Source of the DNA: an uncultured Fusobacterium sp.
GTDB lineage: Bacteria > Fusobacteriota > Fusobacteriia > Fusobacteriales > Fusobacteriaceae
Assembly (NCBI GenBank): GCA_900543175.1
Contig: UQQO01000095.1
Coordinates: 1-8,633 of the forward strand
DNA: 8,633 bases
Direction: 5' to 3'
Of this stretch, positions 1 to 5,575 are shown in pieces (the stretch's first letter is position 1; every line of letters starts with the position of its first letter). The notes beneath the pieces are model-generated. The model worked only from the letters and a program-made list of their open reading frames with translations, ran no database searches and was not told where the DNA came from. The position numbers and the translations under genes are program-made.

Positions 1-187
1 CTGCATAATCTAGCATATTATCTAGAATAGGTGTACACTCTTTTAAATCTTCCTCAATATCTTCTTTTTCAAACGTATTCAAATGAAACAAATCCAATAA
101 TAAATTCACTGCATAATCTTCATCTTCAACTTTTAACATTTTATGATTAAACCCAAAATGAATAAGTCTATTAATTTCATGATTCAT
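1..187 (-). CDS. galT: galactose-1-phosphate uridylyltransferase (type 2), N-terminal part, runs off the window
   Basis: The first 62 codons of a minus-strand gene are present; the rest lies left of base 1. The ATG at 187 follows a clear AGGAGG site. The peptide opens MNHEINRLIHFG, then has EDEDYAVNLLLDLFHL and ends in ILDNMLDYA. This pattern of a short helical N-terminus, a YAVNxLLDLF-like motif and ILDxMLDYA matches the start of the Firmicutes/Fusobacteria type 2 GalT family, the Leloir-pathway enzyme that exchanges UMP between UDP-glucose and galactose-1-phosphate in the cytoplasm. The catalytic HxH region is not in view. The gene has its own promoter (bases 215-242), so it is not simply the tail of the DUF3644 transcript upstream of it. 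Identification is by recalled family pattern only; a fragment this short limits certainty. Confidence 0.75.
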   Translation of the reverse strand, partial: MNHEINRLIHFGFNHKMLKVEDEDYAVNLLLDLFHLNTFEKEDIEEDLKECTPILDNMLDYA

Positions 188-214
188 AATTTTCCTCCTA
201 TCTTTTCTATCTTT

Positions 215-242
215 ATTCTATCACAATGCGATTGATTGTCAA
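215..242 (-). promoter_or_regulatory. sigma-70 promoter of galT with a dyad in the spacer
   Basis: Read on the minus strand: TTGACA (242-237), 16-bp spacer, TAGAAT (220-215), about 28 bp before the galT start codon. The spacer carries an imperfect dyad, ACAAT-N7-ATTGT (222-238), with a smaller CAAT-GCG-ATTG inside it. This could be a repressor site, but that is inference. Confidence 0.65.
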
Positions 243-248
243 ATATTT

Positions 249-310
249 TTTACTAAATATATTTAATTTATTTACTAATATATTAATAAATATTTAGTAA
301 ATAAATTAAA
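249..310. repeat. AT-rich inverted repeats at the 3' end of the DUF3644 gene
   Basis: A perfect 17-bp inverted repeat has arms at 262-278 and 294-310 with a 15-base loop. It overlaps the last codons and the TAG stop of the DUF3644 gene. A third related copy, TTTACTAAATAT (249-260), is a perfect 12-bp inverted match to 290-301. The stem is almost purely A/T, so it would be a weak terminator, although a T-run follows on the minus strand only partly. A scar, a protein site or low-complexity drift are all possible. Confidence 0.55.
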
Positions 311-1126
311 ATGATAATTACTAAAAGTTGCTTTTTTTATTTCGCTTGTACTATAACTATTAAAAGGTAACTTATTTTTAAAAATATATTTATTTATCAG
401 ACTTATACAAGCTTTTGCGTTATATTTATGTGTTTCGTTTGGATCTTGTAATTTATTTAAAACTTTTATACCAGTATCAGCATTCTTATCAATATAAACT
501 ATTGAAGTTGCTTTTGCTTTATCTTTTGTAAGGATATGGTAATGATCAATTCGAATAGAAAAATTGCTATTCATTTCTCTTGAAAGAGAAGTAATTTCAT
601 TGTGTAAATTTTCAAATTTTGTAGATATTTCTTCAGGATATTTAACCCGAATTTCTTGTAAATCAATTGCTTTCATACTAATAGCTAGTGTTAAAAAGTT
701 TTGAGGAATATGATCTGTCATATCAATATTGTGAAATAACTTCATTTTATCATTAAAATTAAATATACAAGATTGAAATAATGGAATATATAGCATTTCA
801 TATTCTTGAGTAATAAAGTGTGTACTTGTATTTCTTAATTCTACTATTTTTTCTAAATTTTTTCTTAAAGGATCCTTATCGTTTGTAAAAATTTTTTTTA
901 TGCAATTTTCTAATGTGATTGTTCTTTCAGGATTATCTTTATAGTAAAGCTCATTTTCACCAAAAGAATTCAATATATGTGCTTTTAACATTAACTCCCA
1001 AGCATTACAGATAAAAAAACTAAATCCTTCCACTCTATACTTTATAGTAGGTTTATTATAAATTTCTATTCCAAGAATAAATGCTTCAATAGATTTATTT
1101 AAAAGATTTTCATACAGTTTTAACAT
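275..1126 (-). CDS. DUF3644-family protein with HEPN-like motif
   Basis: A complete 283-residue cytoplasmic protein with no signal peptide or membrane segment. The ATG at 1126 follows an AGAGGGA ribosome binding site. The N-terminal half matches the DUF3644 family as I recall it: LLNKSIEAFILGIEIYNKPT (9-28), FSFFICNAWELMLKAH (35-50) and LRNTSTHFITQEYEM (97-111). The arrangement of a helix with ELMLKA followed by R98-N-T-S-T-H103 fits the R-x4-6-H signature of HEPN ribonucleases and nucleotidyltransferase partners. A nuclease or defence role is inference, not shown. The C-terminal part (about 232-283) looks like a shorter version of the family's basic tail and ends in an AT-rich inverted repeat, so slight truncation is possible. 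The gene is visibly more AT-rich than the metabolic genes to its right, has its own promoter and sits between unrelated genes, which suggests an accessory gene acquired by transfer. Confidence 0.7.
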   Translation of the reverse strand: MLKLYENLLNKSIEAFILGIEIYNKPTIKYRVEGFSFFICNAWELMLKAHILNSFGENELYYKDNPERTITLENCIKKIFTNDKDPLRKNLEKIVELRNTSTHFITQEYEMLYIPLFQSCIFNFNDKMKLFHNIDMTDHIPQNFLTLAISMKAIDLQEIRVKYPEEISTKFENLHNEITSLSREMNSNFSIRIDHYHILTKDKAKATSIVYIDKNADTGIKVLNKLQDPNETHKYNAKACISLINKYIFKNKLPFNSYSTSEIKKATFSNYHFNLFTKYLLIY

Positions 1127-1191
1127 AAAATCCCTCTTTCATTTTACTTTTTATTTTTATAAATCAATATTTATCCCCTCTTTATATGTTA

Positions 1192-1219
1192 ATTATAACA
1201 TTTTTTTCGCAGCAAGCAA
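1192..1219 (-). promoter_or_regulatory. extended -10 promoter of the DUF3644 gene
   Basis: Minus strand: TTGCTT (1219-1214), 16-bp spacer, TATAAT (1197-1192), with TG one base upstream of the -10, giving an extended -10 element. It lies 65 bp before the start codon at 1126. Confidence 0.7.
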
Positions 1220-1250
1220 CTTTTTTATAAGAAACTATATACTGTGTTAG

Positions 1251-1400
1251 TATAGTGTCGTAACAGGAACAGTAGCTGTTAAAGAAAAGCAAAAGAAATT
1301 TCTTCTTAAATTTCTAAATTTATCAGAAAAAAATTTGTCATTTTATGGAAAAATAGGTATAATAAATGATGGAATGAAAATAAAAATCATAATAGAATAA
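1251..1400 (+). pseudogene. start-less 49-codon reading frame before moaA, possible gene remnant
   Basis: After an in-frame TAG at 1248-1250 the frame stays open for 49 codons to TAA at 1398-1400. It has no ATG before codon 42 (1374) and no GTG; the only other candidate start is a TTG at 1335. The peptide alternates hydrophobic and charged stretches (VVTGTVAVKEKQ, then FLLKFLNLSEKNLSFYG, then KIGIIND, ending GMKIKIIIE). It reads like the strand-helix-strand-strand end of a small alpha/beta domain rather than random translation. I cannot assign a family. The likeliest reading is the 3' end of a gene whose front was lost when the left-hand region was rearranged. Chance openness in non-coding DNA is the alternative, favoured by the moaA promoter lying inside it (1335-1363). 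Confidence 0.3.
1335..1363 (+). promoter_or_regulatory. sigma-70 promoter of the moaA operon
   Basis: TTGTCA (1335-1340), 17-bp spacer, TATAAT (1358-1363). Predicted transcription start is near 1370, leaving a leader of about 57 bases before moaA. That leader is too short for a molybdenum-cofactor riboswitch. Just upstream, TAAATTT-CT-AAATTTA (1307-1322) is an AT-only dyad of uncertain meaning. Confidence 0.75.
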
Positions 1401-1426
1401 CAATCAAAGAAGATAGGAGAGTAGAA

Positions 1427-2386
1427 ATGAAAGACAGCTGGGGAAGAGAGATAGACTATCTTAGAATATCCTTAACTGAAAGTTGTAATTTAAGATGTAT
1501 ATATTGTATGCCTGAAGGTAGTGCCCCTAAAACTTGTGGTGAAGTTTTAACAAAGGAAAATATTTTTGCCATAGTTGAGGTTGGGGTGGAACTGAATATA
1601 AAAAAAATCAGATTGACAGGGGGAGAACCTCTTTTACGTCAAGATATAGTTGAACTTGTAAAGGGGATTAAAGATAGAGGAATAGAAAAAATATATATTA
1701 CAACAAATGGAATCTTGTTAGCTGAGAAGATAGAAGATCTAAAAAATACAGGTTTAGATGGTGTTAATATAAGCTTAGATACCTTAGATAGAGAGCAATT
1801 TTTCTCTATAACAAGAGGTGGGGAACTAGAAAAAGTTTTAGATGGAATAAAGAAATCTCTAAAATTAAATCTTGAAGTAAAGATTAACAGTGTTATTATC
1901 AAAGATATAAATGAAAATGCTATTGATGATCTAGTAAAATTAACAGTAGATAACAAGTTAGATGTAAGATTTATAGAGCTTATGCCCATTGGACAGGGGA
2001 AAAATTTTACAGGAATAAACAACAGTGAGATATATAATAGATTGGAAAAAAACTTTGGATTTGATAGAGATTACAAAGAGATAAAAGGTGTTTCAACTTA
2101 CTATAAATTACAAAATAGCAAGGGAAAAATAGGTTTTATCAGTCCTATTAACAATTGTTTTTGTGAAACTTGTAATAAGATTAGATTAACATCTGATGGA
2201 GTAATTAAAAGATGTTTAAATACCAAAGGAAATATCAATATTAAAGAGTATTTAGATAAAAATATTGAAAAAGATGAGATAAAAGAGATTTTAAAACAAG
2301 AGATTTTCAGTAAACCTGAAAAACATCTTTTTGGAAAAGAAAATGAAGCTGAAGAGATGAAAAATATGAATGCAATAGGAGGATAA
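1427..2386 (+). CDS. moaA: GTP 3',8-cyclase (molybdenum cofactor biosynthesis protein A)
   Basis: Radical-SAM enzyme that rearranges GTP to 3',8-cyclo-7,8-dihydro-GTP, the first committed step of molybdopterin synthesis, with MoaC as the usual partner. The 319-residue length is normal. The SAM-binding cluster C20-x3-C24-x2-C27 sits in ESCNLRCIYCMPEG, and RLTGGEP (62-68) is the SAM-binding GGEP motif. The C-terminal substrate-side cluster is C246-x2-C249 with C263, next to NKIRLTSDG (250-258). The extreme C-terminus is IGG (317-319), preserving the terminal Gly-Gly that inserts into the active site in studied MoaA proteins. The ATG at 1427 follows AGGAG at 1415-1419. It is the first gene of a three-gene operon, two bases from the next start. 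MoaC, MoaD and MoaE are not encoded in this window. Confidence 0.96.
   Translation: MKDSWGREIDYLRISLTESCNLRCIYCMPEGSAPKTCGEVLTKENIFAIVEVGVELNIKKIRLTGGEPLLRQDIVELVKGIKDRGIEKIYITTNGILLAEKIEDLKNTGLDGVNISLDTLDREQFFSITRGGELEKVLDGIKKSLKLNLEVKINSVIIKDINENAIDDLVKLTVDNKLDVRFIELMPIGQGKNFTGINNSEIYNRLEKNFGFDRDYKEIKGVSTYYKLQNSKGKIGFISPINNCFCETCNKIRLTSDGVIKRCLNTKGNINIKEYLDKNIEKDEIKEILKQEIFSKPEKHLFGKENEAEEMKNMNAIGG
2377..2382 (+). promoter_or_regulatory. ribosome binding site of the MOSC gene inside the end of moaA
   Basis: AGGAGG lies six bases before a TTG codon at 2389. It is built from the last codons of moaA, including the two glycine codons. It decides the non-ATG start of the next gene and suggests translational coupling. 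Confidence 0.85.
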
Positions 2387-2388
2387 AA

Positions 2389-2826
2389 TTGGAAGGAAAG
2401 GTTATAGCTGTTTGTATCAGTGAAAAAAAGGGAACTGAGAAGGTAAATATCCACAGCTGTGAAGTGATAGAGGGGTTTGGACTAAAAAACGATGCTCATG
2501 GGGGAAATTGGCATAGACAGGTAAGTTTGCTTTCTCATGAGAAGATTGAAGATTTTAAAACAAGAGGTGGTTTTGTAGAGAAGGGAGCTTTTGGAGAGAA
2601 TATAATTGTTTCAGGAATAGATTTAAGAAATCTACCAGTTGGAACAAAGATTGAAATAAACGGTGTTCTTCTAGAGGTAACTCAAATAGGTAAAGAGTGC
2701 CACTCACACTGTGAGATCTTCCATAGAGTTGGAGAGTGTATAATGCCAAAAGAGGGAATCTTTGCAAAGGTGCTAAAGGGTGGAGTTATCAGTGAAGGGG
2801 ATAAAGTCACTATTTTAGAAAAGTAG
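2389..2826 (+). CDS. stand-alone MOSC-domain protein
   Basis: A 145-residue protein that is one MOSC domain (MOCO sulfurase C-terminal type). The family binds molybdenum cofactor or carries sulfur; in small stand-alone members the exact reaction is not settled. Typical features are the internal GFGLKNDAHGG (29-39), RQVSLLS (43-49), GAFGENIIVSG (66-76) and the cysteine-bearing signature GKECHSHCEI...GECIMPKEGIFAKVLKGG, with C104, C108 and C117. C104 or C117 is the likely sulfur carrier, by analogy. The start is TTG at 2389, supported by an AGGAGG six bases upstream; no better in-frame ATG exists nearby. Standing between moaA and a molybdopterin-binding gene, it probably acts in cofactor transfer or sulfuration, for example for a hydroxylase that needs a terminal sulfido ligand. 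In many genomes a similar MOSC domain is fused to MogA/MoaB; here it is separate. Confidence 0.9.
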   Translation: MEGKVIAVCISEKKGTEKVNIHSCEVIEGFGLKNDAHGGNWHRQVSLLSHEKIEDFKTRGGFVEKGAFGENIIVSGIDLRNLPVGTKIEINGVLLEVTQIGKECHSHCEIFHRVGECIMPKEGIFAKVLKGGVISEGDKVTILEK

Positions 2827-2837
2827 GAGATGAGGCA

Positions 2838-3851
2838 ATGAAAGTTATAGATACTAAAAATGCAGTTGGACATGTATTATGCCACGATATTACAAGAATT
2901 GTTCCTGGAGAGTTTAAAGGGGTTGCCTTTAAAAAGGGGCATATTATTAAAGAAGAGGATATACCAGAACTTTTAAAACTTGGAAAAGATCACCTATATG
3001 TATGGGAAAAATCAGAGGTAACTTTACATGAAAATGAAGCAGCAATTAGAATAAAAGATCATGTTGCTGGTGAGGGATTGGTATTTGGAGAGATAAAAGA
3101 GGGAAAAATAGATTTTTTTGCTGCTGAAGATGGGATAGTTTCTATTGATGTAGACGAGTTATTAAAAGCTAACTCAATAGGTGAGATAATAATATCTACA
3201 ATTCACAACAATACTCCAGTAAAAAAAGGGGAAAAGATAGCAGGAACTAGAATTATTCCCCTTGTTATAGATGAGAAGAAAATTGAGAGATTAGAGGAGA
3301 TTTGCAAGAAAAATATAATCTCAGTTAAAAAGATCTATCCTAAGAAAACAGCTGTTATTACAACTGGAAGTGAAGTATTCTATGGAAGAATTCAAGATAA
3401 GTTTGGTCCTGTTATAAAATCGAAGGTTGGAGAGTACAACTGTGAAGTAGTTTCACATGTATTTTGTCCAGATGATAAAGAGGTAATAAAGGCAGAGATA
3501 GAGAAAGCTTTAAATAGTGATGCAGAGCTTGTAATCTGTACTGGAGGAATGTCAGTAGATCCAGATGATATGACACCTACATCTATTAAAGAGGTTGGAG
3601 GGGAGCTTGTAACTTATGGAGCACCTGTACTTCCCGGGGCTATGCTTTTAGTTGCATATAAAGATAATAAGACAATTTTAGGGTTACCAGGTTGTGTGAT
3701 GTATGCTAAAAGAACTGTATTTGATTTAGTTTTACCAAGAGTGTTAGCAGAGGAAAAATTAACATTTGAAGATATTGCAAAATATGGACATGGGGGATTA
3801 TGCTTAAATTGTGAAATCTGTCACTTCCCACACTGCTCATTTGGAAAATAA
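2838..3851 (+). CDS. MoeA-like molybdopterin-binding protein with C-terminal Cys cluster
   Basis: A 337-residue cytoplasmic protein. Residues 1-165 form a divergent N-terminal region (AVGHVLCHDITRI; GVAFKKGHII) of the kind found in MoeA-related proteins. About 168-305 is a MoCF/MPT-binding domain: AVITTGSEVFYG (172-183), CTGGMSVDPDDMTPT (234-248), GAPVLPGAMLL (261-271) and LGLPGC (281-286). The acidic DPDD stretch occupies the place of MoeA's metal-insertion aspartates. It is shorter than canonical MoeA (about 400 residues) and carries a short tail, CLNCEICHFPHCSFGK, with C322, C325, C328 and C333 spaced for a metal or Fe-S site. I believe this tail recurs in clostridial homologues near molybdenum hydroxylase genes, but cannot verify it. 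The likely job is adenylated molybdopterin binding, molybdate insertion or delivery. AGGAG at 2825-2829 overlaps the previous stop codon. It is the last gene before the terminator. Confidence 0.88.
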   Translation: MKVIDTKNAVGHVLCHDITRIVPGEFKGVAFKKGHIIKEEDIPELLKLGKDHLYVWEKSEVTLHENEAAIRIKDHVAGEGLVFGEIKEGKIDFFAAEDGIVSIDVDELLKANSIGEIIISTIHNNTPVKKGEKIAGTRIIPLVIDEKKIERLEEICKKNIISVKKIYPKKTAVITTGSEVFYGRIQDKFGPVIKSKVGEYNCEVVSHVFCPDDKEVIKAEIEKALNSDAELVICTGGMSVDPDDMTPTSIKEVGGELVTYGAPVLPGAMLLVAYKDNKTILGLPGCVMYAKRTVFDLVLPRVLAEEKLTFEDIAKYGHGGLCLNCEICHFPHCSFGK

Positions 3852-3862
3852 AAAAATTATGT

Positions 3863-3894
3863 AAAAACAGGTGATAAATGCCTGTTTTTATTTT
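3863..3894 (+). terminator. intrinsic terminator of the moaA-MOSC-MoeA-like operon
   Basis: Stem AAAAACAGG (3863-3871) with CCTGTTTTT (3881-3889), nine-base loop, then a T-rich tail to 3894. It begins 11 bases after the stop codon. The A-tract on the left arm could let it act in both directions. Confidence 0.85.
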
Positions 3895-3909
3895 GTAAAT
3901 ATTTTTAGG

Positions 3910-3938
3910 TTGACAATAAGTAAAAACTAAACTATCCT
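3910..3938 (+). promoter_or_regulatory. promoter of the yqeB-xdhC-tauE operon
   Basis: TTGACA (3910-3915), 17-bp spacer, TATCCT (3933-3938). The -10 is weak while the -35 is perfect. A small dyad ATCCT-N6-AGGAT (3934-3949) overlaps the -10 and predicted start, consistent with an operator or activator-dependent promoter, though short enough to be chance. Confidence 0.65.
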
Positions 3939-3972
3939 TTAAGTAGGATTAAATTATAAAGTGAGGCAAATT

Positions 3973-4785
3973 ATGAAAAATATAGATGATATTATTGTAG
4001 TTAGAGGTGGGGGAGATATAGCTAGTGGAGCTATTCAAAAGCTATATCGCAGTGGTTTTAAAGTCTTAGTGTTGGAAACTGAAACTCCCTCAGCTATTAG
4101 AAGAAAGGTTGCTTTTTGTGAAGCAGTATATGAAAAAGAGATTGAGATAGAGGGGATAAAAGCTAGATTAGTTGCCAATGATGAGGAGATTCAAGAGTGT
4201 TGGAATAGTGATATTGTGCCTGTGATGATAGATTCAAGAGGTAAAGTGATTGAGAGATTAAAACCTTTGGCAGTGGTAGATGGCATATTAGCTAAACAAA
4301 ACTTTGGTACTAAGAGAAGTATGGCACTAATAACTATTGCTCTAGGTCCTGGGTTCTCTGCTCCTGAGGATGTGGATATTGTAATTGAAACAATGAGAGG
4401 GCACAACTTAGGTAGAATTATTGAAGAGGGGAGAGCTAGTGAAAATACTGGAGTTCCCGGGGTTATTGCTGGTTTTGGAATAGAACGTGTGATTTATAGT
4501 GACTATTCTGGAGTTATTACAAATATTGAAAAAATTGGAAATGTAGTAGAGAAGGGAGATGTTATAGCAGTAGTTGGAAACAATGAGATCTATGCCTCAA
4601 TCTCTGGGGTACTACGTGGAATTATTAGAGATGGTTATAAGGTGAAAAAAGGTTTAAAAATAGCTGATATTGATCCAAGAATTAGCGAGAAAGACAACTG
4701 TTTCACTATTTCAGATAAAGCAAGAAATATTGGTGGAGCAGTATTGGAAAGCATATTATATTTAAAGAAGAAAAAGGTGTTATAA
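3973..4785 (+). CDS. yqeB: YqeB/EF2563-family selenium-dependent molybdenum hydroxylase system protein
   Basis: A 270-residue protein from the ATG at 3973. A GTG at 3961 would add four residues, but that GTG overlaps the GAGG ribosome binding site (3963-3966), so ATG is preferred. Residues 9-35 open a Rossmann-like fold (VVRGGGDIASGAIQKL). VVDGILAKQN (101-110), ALGPGFSAPEDVDIVIETMRG (123-143) and GVPGVIAGFG (160-169) are the core motifs I associate with the EF2563/YqeB family. Residues 180-236 look like a biotinyl/barrel-sandwich half-domain (GVITNIEKIGNVVEKGD, then SGVLRGIIRDGYKVKKG). Family members co-occur with selD, yqeC and xdh-type genes and are thought to mature hydroxylases carrying labile selenium; the biochemical reaction is unknown. 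It is the first gene of an operon with xdhC four bases downstream. No selD or hydroxylase gene is visible here, so dependence on selenium is inferred from family only. Confidence 0.88.
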   Translation: MKNIDDIIVVRGGGDIASGAIQKLYRSGFKVLVLETETPSAIRRKVAFCEAVYEKEIEIEGIKARLVANDEEIQECWNSDIVPVMIDSRGKVIERLKPLAVVDGILAKQNFGTKRSMALITIALGPGFSAPEDVDIVIETMRGHNLGRIIEEGRASENTGVPGVIAGFGIERVIYSDYSGVITNIEKIGNVVEKGDVIAVVGNNEIYASISGVLRGIIRDGYKVKKGLKIADIDPRISEKDNCFTISDKARNIGGAVLESILYLKKKKVL

Positions 4786-4789
4786 ATAT

Positions 4790-5557
4790 ATGGAAGAGAA
4801 AATCTTAAAAGAGATATTTGAAAGAGTAAATAGAGGGGAGAAAGCAGGACTTGTAACTGTAACTGAAACAAGTGGCTCAACTCCTCGTAAAGCTGGAACT
4901 ATTATGGGAATTTTCAGAGATTCAATAGTTGGAACTATCGGTGGGGGAAATATTGAGTATAAGTTGATAAATTCAACTAGAGAGATGTTGGATACAGATG
5001 AGGTTTGTAGAGAGTTTTCATACAACCTTACAACTGATGATGAGTTAAGAATGAACTGTGGAGGAAATATGAAGGGAGTTGTTAAAATATTCTCACCAAG
5101 TCCAAAACTTTTGATTTGTGGAGCTGGACACATAGGGCAAAAGCTTTTTAATATCAGTAAAAATCTAAGTTTTAATACAAAGATTATAGATGATAGAGAG
5201 GAGTTAAAAAAAGATTGTCCAGAATTGACTTTAGGAGATTTTGAAGATATTTTAAAAAATGAAGTTATCACAGGGGAAACATATATTGTAATTGCTACTA
5301 GAGGGCATCTTTTAGATGAGAAAGTGCTGAATCTTGTAAAGGATAGAGGGGCAAAATATATAGGTATCATTGGAAGTAGAAGAAAGATAACTACTTTAAA
5401 GGAGAACTTAGGAGAGTGGAGTGACAATATCTATGCTCCAATAGGTTTAAAAATCTCTGATGGTACACCTGAAGAGATAGCTATTGAGATTCTTGCTGAG
5501 ATTTTAAAAATAAAAAACAATGGTGAGTTAGTTCATAGAAGTATTATGAATTTATAG
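4790..5557 (+). CDS. xdhC: XdhC/CoxI-family molybdenum hydroxylase maturation factor
   Basis: A 255-residue cytoplasmic protein with the two-domain XdhC layout. The N-terminal XdhC/CoxI domain carries SGSTPRKAG (28-36), GTIGGGNIEY (48-57) and MNCGG (88-92). The C-terminal Rossmann domain carries LLICGAGHIGQ (107-117), VIATRGH (167-173), IGIIGSRRKI (191-200) and YAPIGLKISDGTPEEIA (215-231). Studied XdhC binds molybdenum cofactor, promotes its sulfuration and hands it to xanthine dehydrogenase. C90 in the MNCGG motif is a plausible ligand or sulfur contact. The start ATG lies four bases after the yqeB stop; the nearest purine-rich site (AAAAAGG, ending at 4777) is rather far, so translation may depend on coupling to yqeB. 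The target hydroxylase is not in the window. Confidence 0.93.
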   Translation: MEEKILKEIFERVNRGEKAGLVTVTETSGSTPRKAGTIMGIFRDSIVGTIGGGNIEYKLINSTREMLDTDEVCREFSYNLTTDDELRMNCGGNMKGVVKIFSPSPKLLICGAGHIGQKLFNISKNLSFNTKIIDDREELKKDCPELTLGDFEDILKNEVITGETYIVIATRGHLLDEKVLNLVKDRGAKYIGIIGSRRKITTLKENLGEWSDNIYAPIGLKISDGTPEEIAIEILAEILKIKNNGELVHRSIMNL

Positions 5558-5575
5558 GATTTTTAGGGGGGATTT

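Noticed and set aside
323..1224. AAAAGTTGCTT (323-333) and its reverse complement (1214-1224) as terminal inverted repeats of a mobile unit around the DUF3644 gene
   Set aside because: Only 11 bp, A/T-rich, with one copy inside the coding sequence and no target duplication or transposase. Chance is the simpler explanation.
1364..1426. Molybdenum-cofactor riboswitch in the moaA leader
   Set aside because: The predicted leader is only about 57 bases, A-rich and without stable stems, far shorter than that riboswitch.
1639..2454. Antisense open frames opposite moaA and the MOSC gene (1639-2022 and 2101-2454, minus strand)
   Set aside because: They lie opposite clearly conserved genes, encode Ser/Phe/Ile-rich low-information peptides and have no ribosome binding sites or family motifs.
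2555..2873. Short antisense frames opposite the MOSC gene
   Set aside because: Shadows of the conserved sense gene with no independent support.
3961..3972. GTG at 3961 as the start of yqeB
   Set aside because: It overlaps the GAGG needed as the ribosome binding site, and the ATG at 3973 has ideal six-base spacing.
4635..5427. Long antisense frames opposite yqeB and xdhC (4191-4406, 4635-4880 and 4780-5427, minus strand)
   Set aside because: The 215-codon frame is mirror coding of the conserved xdhC gene. Its apparent hydrophobicity comes from reading Lys/Glu-rich codons backwards, and no promoter or recognisable domain was found.
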